24,525 bases of DNA from a virus, in the IMG/VR virus record IMGVR_UViG_3300030328_002877, positions 1-24,525 of that record; one strand, 5' to 3'. The notes beneath the pieces were generated by a model. That model saw nothing but the letters and a program-made list of their open reading frames with translations. It searched no databases and was not told where the DNA came from. Of the stretch, positions 1 through 7,393 are shown in pieces (position 1 is the first letter of the stretch; each line of letters opens with the position of its first letter). A program made the position numbers and the translations under genes.

Positions 1-1
1 C

Positions 2-397
2 TATCGGTTTAATTTTTCTCAAAGTGGTTTAGTTGCTGTTTTGGGTTCAAGTGGAGTTGCCGGTAATGCTATACATCAAAATACTAGTACTAATATGTTA
101 TTTCAATATACTTCATCTGAAAGATATAAGAAAAACATTGTTGATACTGCATTAGATTCTTCTAAAGTATATGATTTAAGACCAGTAGATTATGAAACTA
201 ATGAAAATTCAATAGTAGAAGGGGAAAAAGGGTTTGGTTTAATTGCAGAAGAAGTCAATGAGCTTTTTCCAGAGTTGGTAATTTATGATAAAGAAGGAAA
301 ACCAAATTCTTTAAGCTATGATAGATTATCTGTGGTCTTATTAATGGAAATAAAAAAACTAAAAGAAGAAATAGAAAAACTAAAGGAGAATAAATAA
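2..397 (+). CDS. Tail fibre/spike C-terminus with peptidase S74 chaperone (5' partial)
   Basis: The frame is open from base 2, so this is the 3' end of a longer gene whose start lies outside the window. The TTG at 41 is not convincing as a true start. The last ~95 residues match the peptidase S74 intramolecular chaperone of phage tail fibres and spikes. The hallmark SSERYKKNI (about nt 113-139) fits the family pattern S-D-x-R-x-K-x-x-I, with the first Ser as the expected self-cleavage nucleophile. It is followed by LRPVDYE, a GLIAEEV block and the LSYDRLSVVLLMEIKKLKEEIEKLKE segment, which is a terminal coiled coil. In known members this domain drives trimer folding and then cuts itself off in the virion-assembly phase. 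The usual Asp after the nucleophile is Ser here. The next gene overlaps the stop by one base. Confidence 0.87.
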   Translation, partial: YRFNFSQSGLVAVLGSSGVAGNAIHQNTSTNMLFQYTSSERYKKNIVDTALDSSKVYDLRPVDYETNENSIVEGEKGFGLIAEEVNELFPELVIYDKEGKPNSLSYDRLSVVLLMEIKKLKEEIEKLKENK

Positions 398-603
398 TGG
401 CTGATACTACAATAACAGTGACATTTACCGAAGCTCAATGGGACAGAATTATAGCAGCATCTGGCTATATAAAAGGTGGATGGTCTGTAGCACCATCAAC
501 ATCAACTATAGATGCGGCTTTTATTGCAGCATATTGGAAAGATGGCCTAAGTGAAATGGTAAAAAACTATGAGTTGTCGCTCAAAACGACAGATGATTTC
601 TAA
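397..603 (+). CDS. Small hypothetical protein next to tail fibre
   Basis: A 68-residue protein that I do not recognise. The ATG overlaps the TAA of the S74 gene (TAATG), and AAAGGAG at 382-388 gives a good ribosome site 8 bases upstream. The start TTITVTFTEAQW suggests a beta strand leading into a helix rich in Trp and Ala, followed by an alpha-helical second half. There is no signal peptide, membrane segment or cysteine. Tight coupling to the fibre gene suggests a virion-associated or fibre-related small protein, but that rests on position only. Confidence 0.7.
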   Translation: MADTTITVTFTEAQWDRIIAASGYIKGGWSVAPSTSTIDAAFIAAYWKDGLSEMVKNYELSLKTTDDF

Positions 604-961
604 AATCATACAATATAGATACGATAATCCACACGACACCTTACAACAGATAGGAGATGCCTTCAAAGTATCTCGTCAATACATACATGAGGTACTAAAA
701 AATAATGATATACCTACTATTCGGGCGAAAAGACAAAAAGGGACTAGATACTGTTTAGTATGTAAAGAACTAAGCACAACATTAGTACATAAAGGTACTT
801 GCCACTTCCAATACTATAACATAAAACTTACATGTACTTATTGTAGGGTTCCCTTTTATAGGAAACGAGCCGACATAGTACACAAATACCACAGAGGCTA
901 TGGAAAAAACTATTGTTCACAACAATGTTTTCACAAACATAGGAGCAATCGGTTTAATTAG
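569..961 (+). CDS. HTH plus zinc-finger protein, putative regulator or HNH-associated
   Basis: A 130-residue protein in two parts. Residues ~9-50 form a helix-turn-helix (LQQIGDAFKVSRQYIHEVLK). Residues 61-121 are cysteine-rich, with C62-x2-C65, C78, C89-x2-C92 and C116-x3-C120; the last part, YCSQQCFHKHRS, resembles the zinc knuckle found near phage HNH nucleases. I see no clear HNH catalytic core, so DNA binding or regulation is more likely than cutting. The start is uncertain: ATG 569 overlaps the previous gene by 35 bp, ATG 593 would overlap by 11 bp and keeps the HTH intact, and neither has a strong ribosome site. It is the last gene before promoter P1 and the sigma factor, so it could be a transcription regulator; this is inference. 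Confidence 0.7.
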   Translation: MSCRSKRQMISKIIQYRYDNPHDTLQQIGDAFKVSRQYIHEVLKNNDIPTIRAKRQKGTRYCLVCKELSTTLVHKGTCHFQYYNIKLTCTYCRVPFYRKRADIVHKYHRGYGKNYCSQQCFHKHRSNRFN

Positions 962-973
962 GGCTATTTATTA

Positions 974-1017
974 ACGAAATTCGTAGTATTTCTTACAAAA
1001 TATGATATAATAGTAAT
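974..1017 (+). promoter_or_regulatory. Promoter P1 (extended -10) with dyad at the -35 region
   Basis: In the 103-bp gap before the sigma-factor gene there is a perfect extended -10, TGATATAAT (TATAAT at 1006-1011). No TTGACA-like -35 is present. GTAGTA at 983-988 lies exactly 17 bp upstream, matching the element at P2 and P3. An inverted repeat ACGAA-A-TTCGT (974-984) overlaps it and could be an operator. The start site is predicted near 1018. Confidence 0.65.
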
Positions 1018-1029
1018 ACACTGTAATAA

Positions 1030-1043
1030 ATCCCAGTAGGGAT
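1030..1043 (+). other. Small hairpin in sigma-factor leader
   Basis: ATCCC-AGTA-GGGAT forms a 5-bp stem with a 4-base loop in the predicted leader, 21 bases before the sigma gene ATG. That ATG has no Shine-Dalgarno sequence in the usual window, so the leader structure might affect translation or mRNA stability. The stem is short and could be chance. Confidence 0.35.
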
Positions 1044-1064
1044 AAAAACAATAACAAGTAAATA

Positions 1065-1607
1065 ATGCAGATTAATAACGACTTAATATTACAGTGGGAA
1101 CCTAAAATTATGAAAATGGTTGGGAATACCTATATTGCAGGTATGGACCGAGAAGACATAGCTCAAGAGCTTCGTATTGCCTTAACAAAGGCCGCTAAGA
1201 AGTATGATGAGAGTAAAGGAGCTATATTCCACACATATCTACACACTTCATTGGTAAATACTATTCGTACTCTTATTACAAAAGCCCAAAGACATCCAAA
1301 TTTTGTTAGTATTGACAATAATCCATATGACATTAATGATTCAGGATTTTATACATCAGAAATTTCAAAAGTTTTATCTAAAGAAGAGAAAGAATACGAG
1401 GAGATTGATATGGAACTACTTATTCATACAAATGATGAAAACGGGGACCCGAAACTGCAAGACAAGGAGAAAGAATTTGTAATGTACAAACTACAAGGAC
1501 TTACTATGGATGAGATTACAAAGAAACTTGGTGAGTCTTCTTATAAAGTACGTCACTCTATACGAGAGAAATTTACAGATTTACTAACAGAGACTGATGA
1601 ATTTTAA
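1065..1607 (+). CDS. Phage RNA polymerase sigma factor (sigma-70-like, regions 2 and 4)
   Basis: A 180-residue protein with the layout of a minimal sigma-70-family factor. Residues ~10-75 resemble region 2 (MDREDIAQELRIALTKAAKKY, then FHTYLHTSLVNTIRTLITKAQR), which melts and reads the -10. A linker rich in acidic residues follows. Residues ~130-173 resemble region 4, with an HTH at LTMDEITKKLGESSYKVRHSIREKF that would read the -35. It lacks region 1.1 and region 3, as ECF and many phage factors do. It would redirect host RNA polymerase to phage promoters. It lies just after promoter P1, so it may control itself. The ATG at 1065 has no clear ribosome site, which is unusual here. The stop overlaps the next gene by 11 bp. 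Family assignment is by motif reading; a divergent ECF-like factor is the main alternative. Confidence 0.76.
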   Translation: MQINNDLILQWEPKIMKMVGNTYIAGMDREDIAQELRIALTKAAKKYDESKGAIFHTYLHTSLVNTIRTLITKAQRHPNFVSIDNNPYDINDSGFYTSEISKVLSKEEKEYEEIDMELLIHTNDENGDPKLQDKEKEFVMYKLQGLTMDEITKKLGESSYKVRHSIREKFTDLLTETDEF

Positions 1608-2088
1608 TGAATTAAATGCTAGAGACATTTACGAACTATTCGGTAATTTATATAAAGAAAAACACAACAAAGAATATTCTGGAGCAGGATTTATAGGTAA
1701 TGAAATGCATTTACTTAGAAATCTAATTGATGAGCAGGGGTCAGCACCTGTAGCTGCAGCAGTTCTTAATTGCATTATAAATAATGACCATAATGTAAAT
1801 GTACCTTATTTTGTAGCAGGTATTGAGTATTATATAACCCCTCACAATCCAATTATTTATTATTCAGTTACTAGGTGGGGAGATTCAAAAATAAAAAAAC
1901 TCTGGAAAAGATTCTTAATTTTAGATGCAGTATGGTTTCCATCTGCTACCCAGAGAGCTCAAAGAAAAATTATACTTAAAGAACTAAAGGAGTGGGCCAA
2001 TGCGAAGGCGGGTAACAAGGCGAGAAAGAGGGCTAATAAGAAAACCACAAAGCCAAAAAAGGGGCGTAGTGGAGGAGCAAGAGTTTAG
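1597..2088 (+). CDS. Hypothetical protein with basic C-terminal tail, upstream of helicase
   Basis: A 163-residue protein that I cannot assign to a family. It looks alpha-helical with several aromatic patches (PYFVAGIEYYI, IYYSVTRWGDSKIKKLWKRF). The last ~28 residues are strongly basic (KARKRANKKTTKPKKGR), as in nucleic-acid-binding tails. It overlaps the sigma gene by 11 bp at its start and contains the start of the next gene in another frame. Position just before the replicative helicase makes a helicase loader or other replisome accessory role possible, but no motif supports it. Confidence 0.72.
   Translation: MNFNELNARDIYELFGNLYKEKHNKEYSGAGFIGNEMHLLRNLIDEQGSAPVAAAVLNCIINNDHNVNVPYFVAGIEYYITPHNPIIYYSVTRWGDSKIKKLWKRFLILDAVWFPSATQRAQRKIILKELKEWANAKAGNKARKRANKKTTKPKKGRSGGARV
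1986..1992 (+). promoter_or_regulatory. Ribosome binding site for the nested gene at 2000
   Basis: AAAGGAG with 7 bases to ATG 2000. This near-ideal site inside the upstream gene is the reason for choosing the 2000 start over the later GTG at 2069. Confidence 0.6.
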
Positions 2089-2260
2089 GGTAATTGCATC
2101 ATCTGCTGACCTAAAAGATTTCTGGACTGTAGGGTATTATGCAGATTTTGAAAAAGCCAAAGCAGAGATTGACAACCTTGATACGTCTGATGTAGTATAC
2201 TATATATATTCTAATAATAATAGAGTGTTATATAGCACTACAGGAGAAACAGATGGCTAG
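2000..2260 (+). CDS. Small hypothetical protein, overlapping the upstream gene by 89 bp
   Basis: An 86-residue protein of unknown family. The ATG at 2000 lies inside the preceding gene and has AAAGGAG 7 bases before it. The first ~25 residues are very basic (MRRRVTRRERGLIRK) because the shared DNA is A/G-rich. The conserved-looking part is residues 29-80 (EFRVIASSADLKDFWTVGYYADFEKAKAEI...), an alpha/beta pattern. If translation began at GTG 2069 the overlap would be only 20 bp and the product 63 residues. The stop overlaps the helicase start by 8 bp, so it is translationally coupled to replication genes. Confidence 0.65.
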   Translation: MRRRVTRRERGLIRKPQSQKRGVVEEQEFRVIASSADLKDFWTVGYYADFEKAKAEIDNLDTSDVVYYIYSNNNRVLYSTTGETDG

Positions 2261-3539
2261 TTATGATTATATTGAATCCGCTATAATCCTAAACCTTGAT
2301 AATAAAACAAAATTACGTACGTTTAAGCATACAGAAAAAGATTTTGCGGCACATGGTAAAGCATATAATTGGATTATTAAACATTTTGATAAGTATGGAG
2401 TGTTCGCAACTCCGGAAGCTATTGTCGAAAAGTTTCCTAATTTGGACATCAAGGCTAACAGCGTTAATTTTGAATATGCAGTTGAAGAATTTAAGGGCCA
2501 CGTATTACAAAGGACTTTGCGTAATGCTGTTAATAAGCAAGTAAATTTAATTAATGAAAATCCAAAAAAAGCCATTACAAACTTGATGGTGGATTTGACA
2601 GATATTGAAATAGTATATGATGAGGATGTGCAAACCTTTGATAAAGGAGATACATCTAGATTAGAGGAGTGGCGAGAGAGAACAATGAAACGAGAGATGG
2701 GTGATGGCTTGATGGGCATACCTACGAGTTTCAAGACTATAAATACCACTGGAGTGGGTTGGAATCCGGGAGAACTAATAGCAGCTTTCGCAAGACCGAC
2801 TATTGGTAAAACATGGTTATGCGTTCATGCAGCAGCTACTGCAGTAAAGGCAGGACATAGAACTCTTTTGATTTCTACAGAAATGCCCCAAACTGCTATA
2901 AATATGAGACTTGATGTGGTATTAGCAAAAATGATGGACTACAATTTCTCCCACACTGCTCTTAGACGAGGAGACCCTATAGATGAGGAACTCTATGCGA
3001 AGTACTTAAAAGAGTCTAATACAGAATCTTTACTCGTTTGTGACCATATTTCCGGTCAGATGGGTATATCTTTGGAATCAATTGCAGGATTAGTAAGAAA
3101 ACATAATCCTGAATTTGTAGTTATTGATGGGGTTTATTTGGTAGCTACAAGCGATTCAAAAAAAGCTGCTTGGGAACAATCACATGCATTGTTTTATGGA
3201 TTGAAAAACCTAGCAACTGCAACAAATACTCCAATCATGGTATCAACACAGGCTACCCGGGATGCTTCTAATATGTTTACTCCCCCAAGGGCGGACCAAG
3301 TGGCTTTTGGAGATGCTTTGATAAGGGCTGCTGACGTAGCAATAGCTATGTGTGCTGTAGCGAAAGATTCAGCGGATGCTTCATCGCTAATGCAAAAGCA
3401 GGTCGACACCAAAAGACTAGTGCAATTCCAAAAATATCGGGATGGTGAATTGCCGAGAGATACAACCTATATGGAGTGGTCAGTCAACAATGGTGAGATA
3501 CATGAAATACCCGATTACGATGGGGGAGGAGACTTTTAA
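2253..3539 (+). CDS. Replicative DNA helicase, DnaB/RecA-fold type
   Basis: A 428-residue hexameric helicase, expected to unwind the fork ahead of the polymerase. The N-terminal ~120 residues are helical (DnaB N-domain-like, a primase-contact region in relatives). The C-terminal motor begins at IPTSFKTINTTGVGWNPGELI. Walker A is ARPTIGKT (180-187), with Ala replacing the usual first Gly. The catalytic Glu is in LLISTEMPQ (E210), Walker B is EFVVIDGVY (D292), and an STQATRDA segment matches the DnaB sensor region before QVAFGDALIRAADVAIAM. The C-terminus ends in acidic DYDGGGDF. CAGGAG at 2241-2246 precedes the ATG. The primase is separate, two genes downstream, unlike the fused T7 gp4. Confidence 0.92.
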   Translation: MASYDYIESAIILNLDNKTKLRTFKHTEKDFAAHGKAYNWIIKHFDKYGVFATPEAIVEKFPNLDIKANSVNFEYAVEEFKGHVLQRTLRNAVNKQVNLINENPKKAITNLMVDLTDIEIVYDEDVQTFDKGDTSRLEEWRERTMKREMGDGLMGIPTSFKTINTTGVGWNPGELIAAFARPTIGKTWLCVHAAATAVKAGHRTLLISTEMPQTAINMRLDVVLAKMMDYNFSHTALRRGDPIDEELYAKYLKESNTESLLVCDHISGQMGISLESIAGLVRKHNPEFVVIDGVYLVATSDSKKAAWEQSHALFYGLKNLATATNTPIMVSTQATRDASNMFTPPRADQVAFGDALIRAADVAIAMCAVAKDSADASSLMQKQVDTKRLVQFQKYRDGELPRDTTYMEWSVNNGEIHEIPDYDGGGDF

Positions 3540-3553
3540 ACAGGAGGTTTAAT

Positions 3554-3748
3554 ATGGGAATTTTCGATTGGCTTGGTGGAAGTGAAGATGATAGTCATAT
3601 CATTGTAAAATCTACTAGAAGCAAAGGAGATGGACGACCAATCATTGACATTACTGTAGGAGATATCAGAAAAGGTATTGCTACAGATGAAAATGGTTAT
3701 AGAAACGAAGTTGTTCTATTTCTTAGAAAAAACAAAAAGGATAGATAA
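3554..3748 (+). CDS. Small hypothetical protein between helicase and primase
   Basis: A 64-residue protein with no family that I recognise. AGGAGG at 3542-3547 lies just before ATG 3554. The start MGIFDWLGGSED is typical of small phage proteins; the rest alternates charged and beta-prone segments and ends basic (FLRKNKKDR). The last base of its stop is the first base of the primase ATG, so the two are coupled. A replisome accessory role is possible from position only. Confidence 0.68.
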   Translation: MGIFDWLGGSEDDSHIIVKSTRSKGDGRPIIDITVGDIRKGIATDENGYRNEVVLFLRKNKKDR

Positions 3749-4623
3749 TGGTAGATTGGTACTCTATATTAACTAAATATGGGGTGGACATTCCAAATGA
3801 AGAACAGATTGTAATACATTGCCCTTTTCATGAAGATAGAAAAGAGTCTTGTGCAATCAATCTTGATAAGGGAGCTTGGATTTGTTTTGCAGGTTGTGGT
3901 CAAGGAGGTCTAAAAAGCTTTCTCCATAAGATTTCAGGCAAGTCTTGGGAAGAAATTAATCTTGAGGTTGGTAGTCAAATAGATACTAATTCTCTTGAAA
4001 TTAATCCACTTTTCTTTGGGGACGAGGAAAAAGAAGTTTCCAAAGAACTCCCTTATCAAAAACCGGAAGTAATCTTAGATGTCCCGGACGGACACTGGAT
4101 ATATAAAAGAGGATTCACCAAAGATACTATTTCAAAGTGGGATTGTAAAACTAACAATTTTCTAGATTTTATGATACCGGCTAAGAACCAATCTCAAGAG
4201 ATTATAGGTTGGATAACAAGACGAACGCAGGCAGTACCAAAGTACTTATTTTCAAAGGGTTTTTCTAAATCAAAGACTTTATTTGGTATAAACAAACTAA
4301 AAGATGTAGAGACCTTATATATAGTCGAGGGGGCCTTAGATTGTATGTGGCTCAGTCAGCAGGGGTACTCAGCTGTAGCATTACTTGGAGCCTCTTTATC
4401 TAAAAAACAGATTGAACTTTTAAGTGCATTACGAGCAACAGAATTAGTACTAGCATTAGATAATGATGAGGCGGGAAAAAAGGGAATGGAAAAAGCTACA
4501 CTTGACATGGGCAATAGATTTTTGATATCATATTTAAACATTCCAAAAAAATACAAAGACTTGCAAGAAATTACTGATTTGGATATATTACATTCAGTAC
4601 TAACAAGCAAAGTACTAATATAA
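3748..4623 (+). CDS. DNA primase (CHC2 zinc finger + Toprim)
   Basis: A 291-residue DnaG-type primase that makes RNA primers for lagging-strand synthesis. An N-terminal zinc finger is visible at C25-P-F-H28 and C46-x3-C50 (CPFHEDRKESCAIN...WICFAGCGQGG), matching the CHC2 pattern used for template recognition. The middle part ends with a Toprim fold: E194 in YIVEGALDCM and D238/D240 in LALDNDEAGKKG are the metal-binding residues. It is shorter than bacterial DnaG (~580 residues) because it lacks the helicase-binding C-domain. The stop is followed by AGGAGAT before the next gene. Confidence 0.92.
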   Translation: MVDWYSILTKYGVDIPNEEQIVIHCPFHEDRKESCAINLDKGAWICFAGCGQGGLKSFLHKISGKSWEEINLEVGSQIDTNSLEINPLFFGDEEKEVSKELPYQKPEVILDVPDGHWIYKRGFTKDTISKWDCKTNNFLDFMIPAKNQSQEIIGWITRRTQAVPKYLFSKGFSKSKTLFGINKLKDVETLYIVEGALDCMWLSQQGYSAVALLGASLSKKQIELLSALRATELVLALDNDEAGKKGMEKATLDMGNRFLISYLNIPKKYKDLQEITDLDILHSVLTSKVLI

Positions 4624-4635
4624 GGAGATAACAAC

Positions 4636-5328
4636 ATGAGTGGAATAACAAGAATACAACAAGGGCGTGAGGATTCTAAAAGACCTGACGTTGCCTTTAC
4701 ACCGGGTAAAGAGATTTGGTTCAGAGATGGCGACCAAGTATTTTTATCATCACTAGCTACTGGGGCTGACAACGATAATTTTTTAGAAGAAATTTATCTA
4801 TACACCTTTAGAGCAGGCAATAAGTTTGTAAATTTATTGAAAGACGAGAGAGTAGATACTTCTATCGTTCCTGATGATGTTAGAGCATCACACAAATTTG
4901 CAATTTGGGCATATGTTCACAACATAATGCACCAAGAGAAGAGAAACGATGACTGGGTTGAAGTCGATGGTCCGGCAGGTAAAAAAATGTTTAGAGAAGA
5001 TGTAAATGATTTTCGTATCATTGCTTTGACTTTTGGTAGAAGTGACTATATATGGAACCAATTAGTTGAGGTTTATAGTGATTGGGGAGCATTAAATAAA
5101 GGTGTTATAAGAATAAAAAGAACTGGTCAAGGAATGTACGAGACTTCTTATTCTATTACAGCTACCCCTAAAAACGATGAGATACCTGCAGAAAGACAAA
5201 GTGATATTGCAGAACTACCCCCACTACTAGATTATTTCTATGAGAGATACGGTAATTCCGCAGACGCAGCTATGGATATAGCAAAGAACGCAGCAACTTC
5301 TGATGATTCAGAACAACCTTTATTCTAA
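4636..5328 (+). CDS. Putative single-stranded DNA-binding protein
   Basis: A 230-residue protein located between primase and DNA polymerase, the usual place for a phage SSB. The C-terminus is acidic and ends in an aromatic residue (SDDSEQPLF), the tip that T7 gp2.5, T4 gp32 and bacterial SSB use to contact partners. The centre (IWAYVHNIMHQEKRNDDWVEVDG... FRIIALTFGRSDYIWNQLVEVYSDWG... GVIRIKRTGQGMYETSYSITATPK) reads as beta-rich with many aromatic residues, compatible with an OB fold. I do not see a sequence signature that settles the family. AGGAGAT at 4623-4629 precedes ATG 4636. Its 3' end overlaps the polymerase start by 26 bp. Confidence 0.58.
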   Translation: MSGITRIQQGREDSKRPDVAFTPGKEIWFRDGDQVFLSSLATGADNDNFLEEIYLYTFRAGNKFVNLLKDERVDTSIVPDDVRASHKFAIWAYVHNIMHQEKRNDDWVEVDGPAGKKMFREDVNDFRIIALTFGRSDYIWNQLVEVYSDWGALNKGVIRIKRTGQGMYETSYSITATPKNDEIPAERQSDIAELPPLLDYFYERYGNSADAAMDIAKNAATSDDSEQPLF

Positions 5329-7393
5329 AGAAGCTGCAGTAACCGAAGAAACATTTGAACAGAATGTCAATCAGCTGAGGTCGGTATTAGAGGTAGCACC
5401 GACCTTGGTTGTGGATGTTGAAACAAACGGATTAAACTCTTTTGGCACCAACCAAATATGTGGGATTGGTGTCGGAGAACCTAAAAAAGAAGGCCTTACT
5501 CAGTATTACCCCTTTAGACACCACGATGGTAATAATTTATCTAGTGAGTCCTTACAGCAACTAATATCTCTTTTAAACCAATCGGTAAAATCTTACATAG
5601 GTTATAACTTAAAGTTTGATTTGCACTTTTTGGAAAAAGAGGGACTATCAGTTTTAGACAAAAAGCTTATAGATGTTATAGTTATGGTTCGATTGATAGA
5701 ACATTCTGATACCAAAGAATTGGGTCTTTCGGCTACAGGTAAGCGTAATTATGGGCAAGAGGCTATACAGTATGATGATGATACTAAAAAGGTCCTAAAA
5801 TCTAATAAAGGGTGGTTTAGAGATTTTTCAAAGGCACCAGCAGATATATTAGGTGAGTATTGTCAAGAAGACGTAAGACTTACGAGTAGAATTTATAACG
5901 ATTACTTAAAAAAGATAGAAGATAGTAGACAAAACGATATCTTTACTATGGAATGTGAATTAACTAAAGTTCTTTATGCCATGGAAAGAAGAGGTATTTC
6001 GGTAGACAAACACTATGCTTTAGGAGTTGAAAAGCTAATTACTAGTAGATTGGCTGAGGTTGAGGACGAGATACTGAAAATATCTGTGCGTAAAAGGTGG
6101 AATCATGATATTCCAATGTCGTCTAAAAAACATGATGAAGACGAGTTCAATATATCAAGTCCTAAGCAGATAGGTGAGGTCTTTAATTCTATGGGGATTG
6201 AGTCGCCTGTAAAAACATCTAAGGGTCAAGATTCTTGGAATGAGGCTGCCCTAATAAATATCAATCATAGAATGGCGGGGTTAATAAGACAGTATCGAAC
6301 CCTAGAGAAGCTGAAATCTACATATATATTACCATATACAGAAATAGATACTATGCACACTTCATTTTGTAATTGGGGTACAGCAACTGGGAGACTATCT
6401 AGTAGAGAGCCTAACTTACAAAACATTCCTCGTAACCACTTTAAATTGGTAGAGAAACAACTAACAGAAGAAGATAAGATTGATATGAGAGGTAAAATCT
6501 CGGCTATGGTTGCCCAAAAGGGTATTACCATAGATAATGAGTTATCTGATGATGTATTAGCAACATGGTCTTTTATTGGTGATGAATCATATGATGAATT
6601 AGATAAACACCAGATAGCTATACGTAGATTGTTTATCCCACGTCAAGGATACTCTTTAGTTGGGTTTGACTATAGTCAGATGGAAGTTCGGGTATTTATG
6701 TCATATTTTAGAAACCCTGAGATTGATGCCATTCTAAATAAAACAGATGTAGACTTCCACAGTGAAGCGGCAAAACTTGCTTTCAAAATAGATGAGTCAC
6801 ATAATAGATTCAAGGAATATCGTCAGTATGCTAAGGCTATTACATTTGGTACTATTTATGGTATTGGTAATAAGAAATTAGCCCAACAGTTGAATACTTC
6901 TCCAAGAGAAGCCGGGAAGTTTAAAAGGCAATACTTTGAGGGTATGCGGGGTTCAAAAGATTTCTTCGATGCAGTTGTTGCAAAGGTTGAGAGAGTGGGT
7001 AAAATCCGTAATAAGTATGGTAGGGTTTACCAAATTAACCCACAATTTGCTTACAAAGGAGTAAACTATCTCGTCCAAGGAACCAGTGCTGACCTTTTGA
7101 GTGAACGTATGCTTGAGGTTGCTAAATTTTTAGATGATAAAAAAAGCAATATTTTATTACAGGTTCATGATGAAATTATATGTGAGATACATGATTCCGA
7201 ATTAGAGACTGTACCCTTTACAATTAGGGAGTTACTTGAGACAAATACTTTGGACATACCACTAAAAGTTGATATGGAGTTGTGTACACCATCTTGGGCG
7301 AATAAGAAGGAACTAAAAGTTTTAACTATGGATGACCTTGTAGATTGGGATGATGCTCCAACGACAGACTCCAACGGGGTAGTTTGGTCTTGA
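5303..7393 (+). CDS. polA: DNA polymerase, family A with 3'-5' exonuclease
   Basis: A 696-residue replicative polymerase. The N-terminal DnaQ-like proofreading domain starts with VVDVETNG (D38, E40); later exo motifs include IGYNLKFDLHFL and a YCQEDVRLTSRIY segment. Polymerase motif A is FDYSQMEVR (D456), motif B is RQYAKAITFGTIYG with Phe515 at the position of E. coli Pol I Phe762, and motif C is LQVHDEI (H622-D623-E624). There is no 5'-3' exonuclease domain. About 63 residues separate NLQNIP (371-376) from IRRLFIP (440-446), whereas E. coli Pol I has about 8; the extra part is acidic and mostly helical. The ATG has no strong ribosome site and is probably coupled to the upstream gene. Confidence 0.95.
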   Translation: MIQNNLYSKEAAVTEETFEQNVNQLRSVLEVAPTLVVDVETNGLNSFGTNQICGIGVGEPKKEGLTQYYPFRHHDGNNLSSESLQQLISLLNQSVKSYIGYNLKFDLHFLEKEGLSVLDKKLIDVIVMVRLIEHSDTKELGLSATGKRNYGQEAIQYDDDTKKVLKSNKGWFRDFSKAPADILGEYCQEDVRLTSRIYNDYLKKIEDSRQNDIFTMECELTKVLYAMERRGISVDKHYALGVEKLITSRLAEVEDEILKISVRKRWNHDIPMSSKKHDEDEFNISSPKQIGEVFNSMGIESPVKTSKGQDSWNEAALININHRMAGLIRQYRTLEKLKSTYILPYTEIDTMHTSFCNWGTATGRLSSREPNLQNIPRNHFKLVEKQLTEEDKIDMRGKISAMVAQKGITIDNELSDDVLATWSFIGDESYDELDKHQIAIRRLFIPRQGYSLVGFDYSQMEVRVFMSYFRNPEIDAILNKTDVDFHSEAAKLAFKIDESHNRFKEYRQYAKAITFGTIYGIGNKKLAQQLNTSPREAGKFKRQYFEGMRGSKDFFDAVVAKVERVGKIRNKYGRVYQINPQFAYKGVNYLVQGTSADLLSERMLEVAKFLDDKKSNILLQVHDEIICEIHDSELETVPFTIRELLETNTLDIPLKVDMELCTPSWANKKELKVLTMDDLVDWDDAPTTDSNGVVWS

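Noticed and set aside
962-1064. tRNA or other structured RNA gene in intergenic gaps
   Set aside because: Gaps were read for cloverleaf arms; none has acceptor and T-arm sequences. Only short hairpins were found.
2267-2749. 160-residue minus-strand frame over the helicase gene
   Set aside because: It lies inside a clear helicase gene, with no promoter or ribosome site and no domain resemblance.
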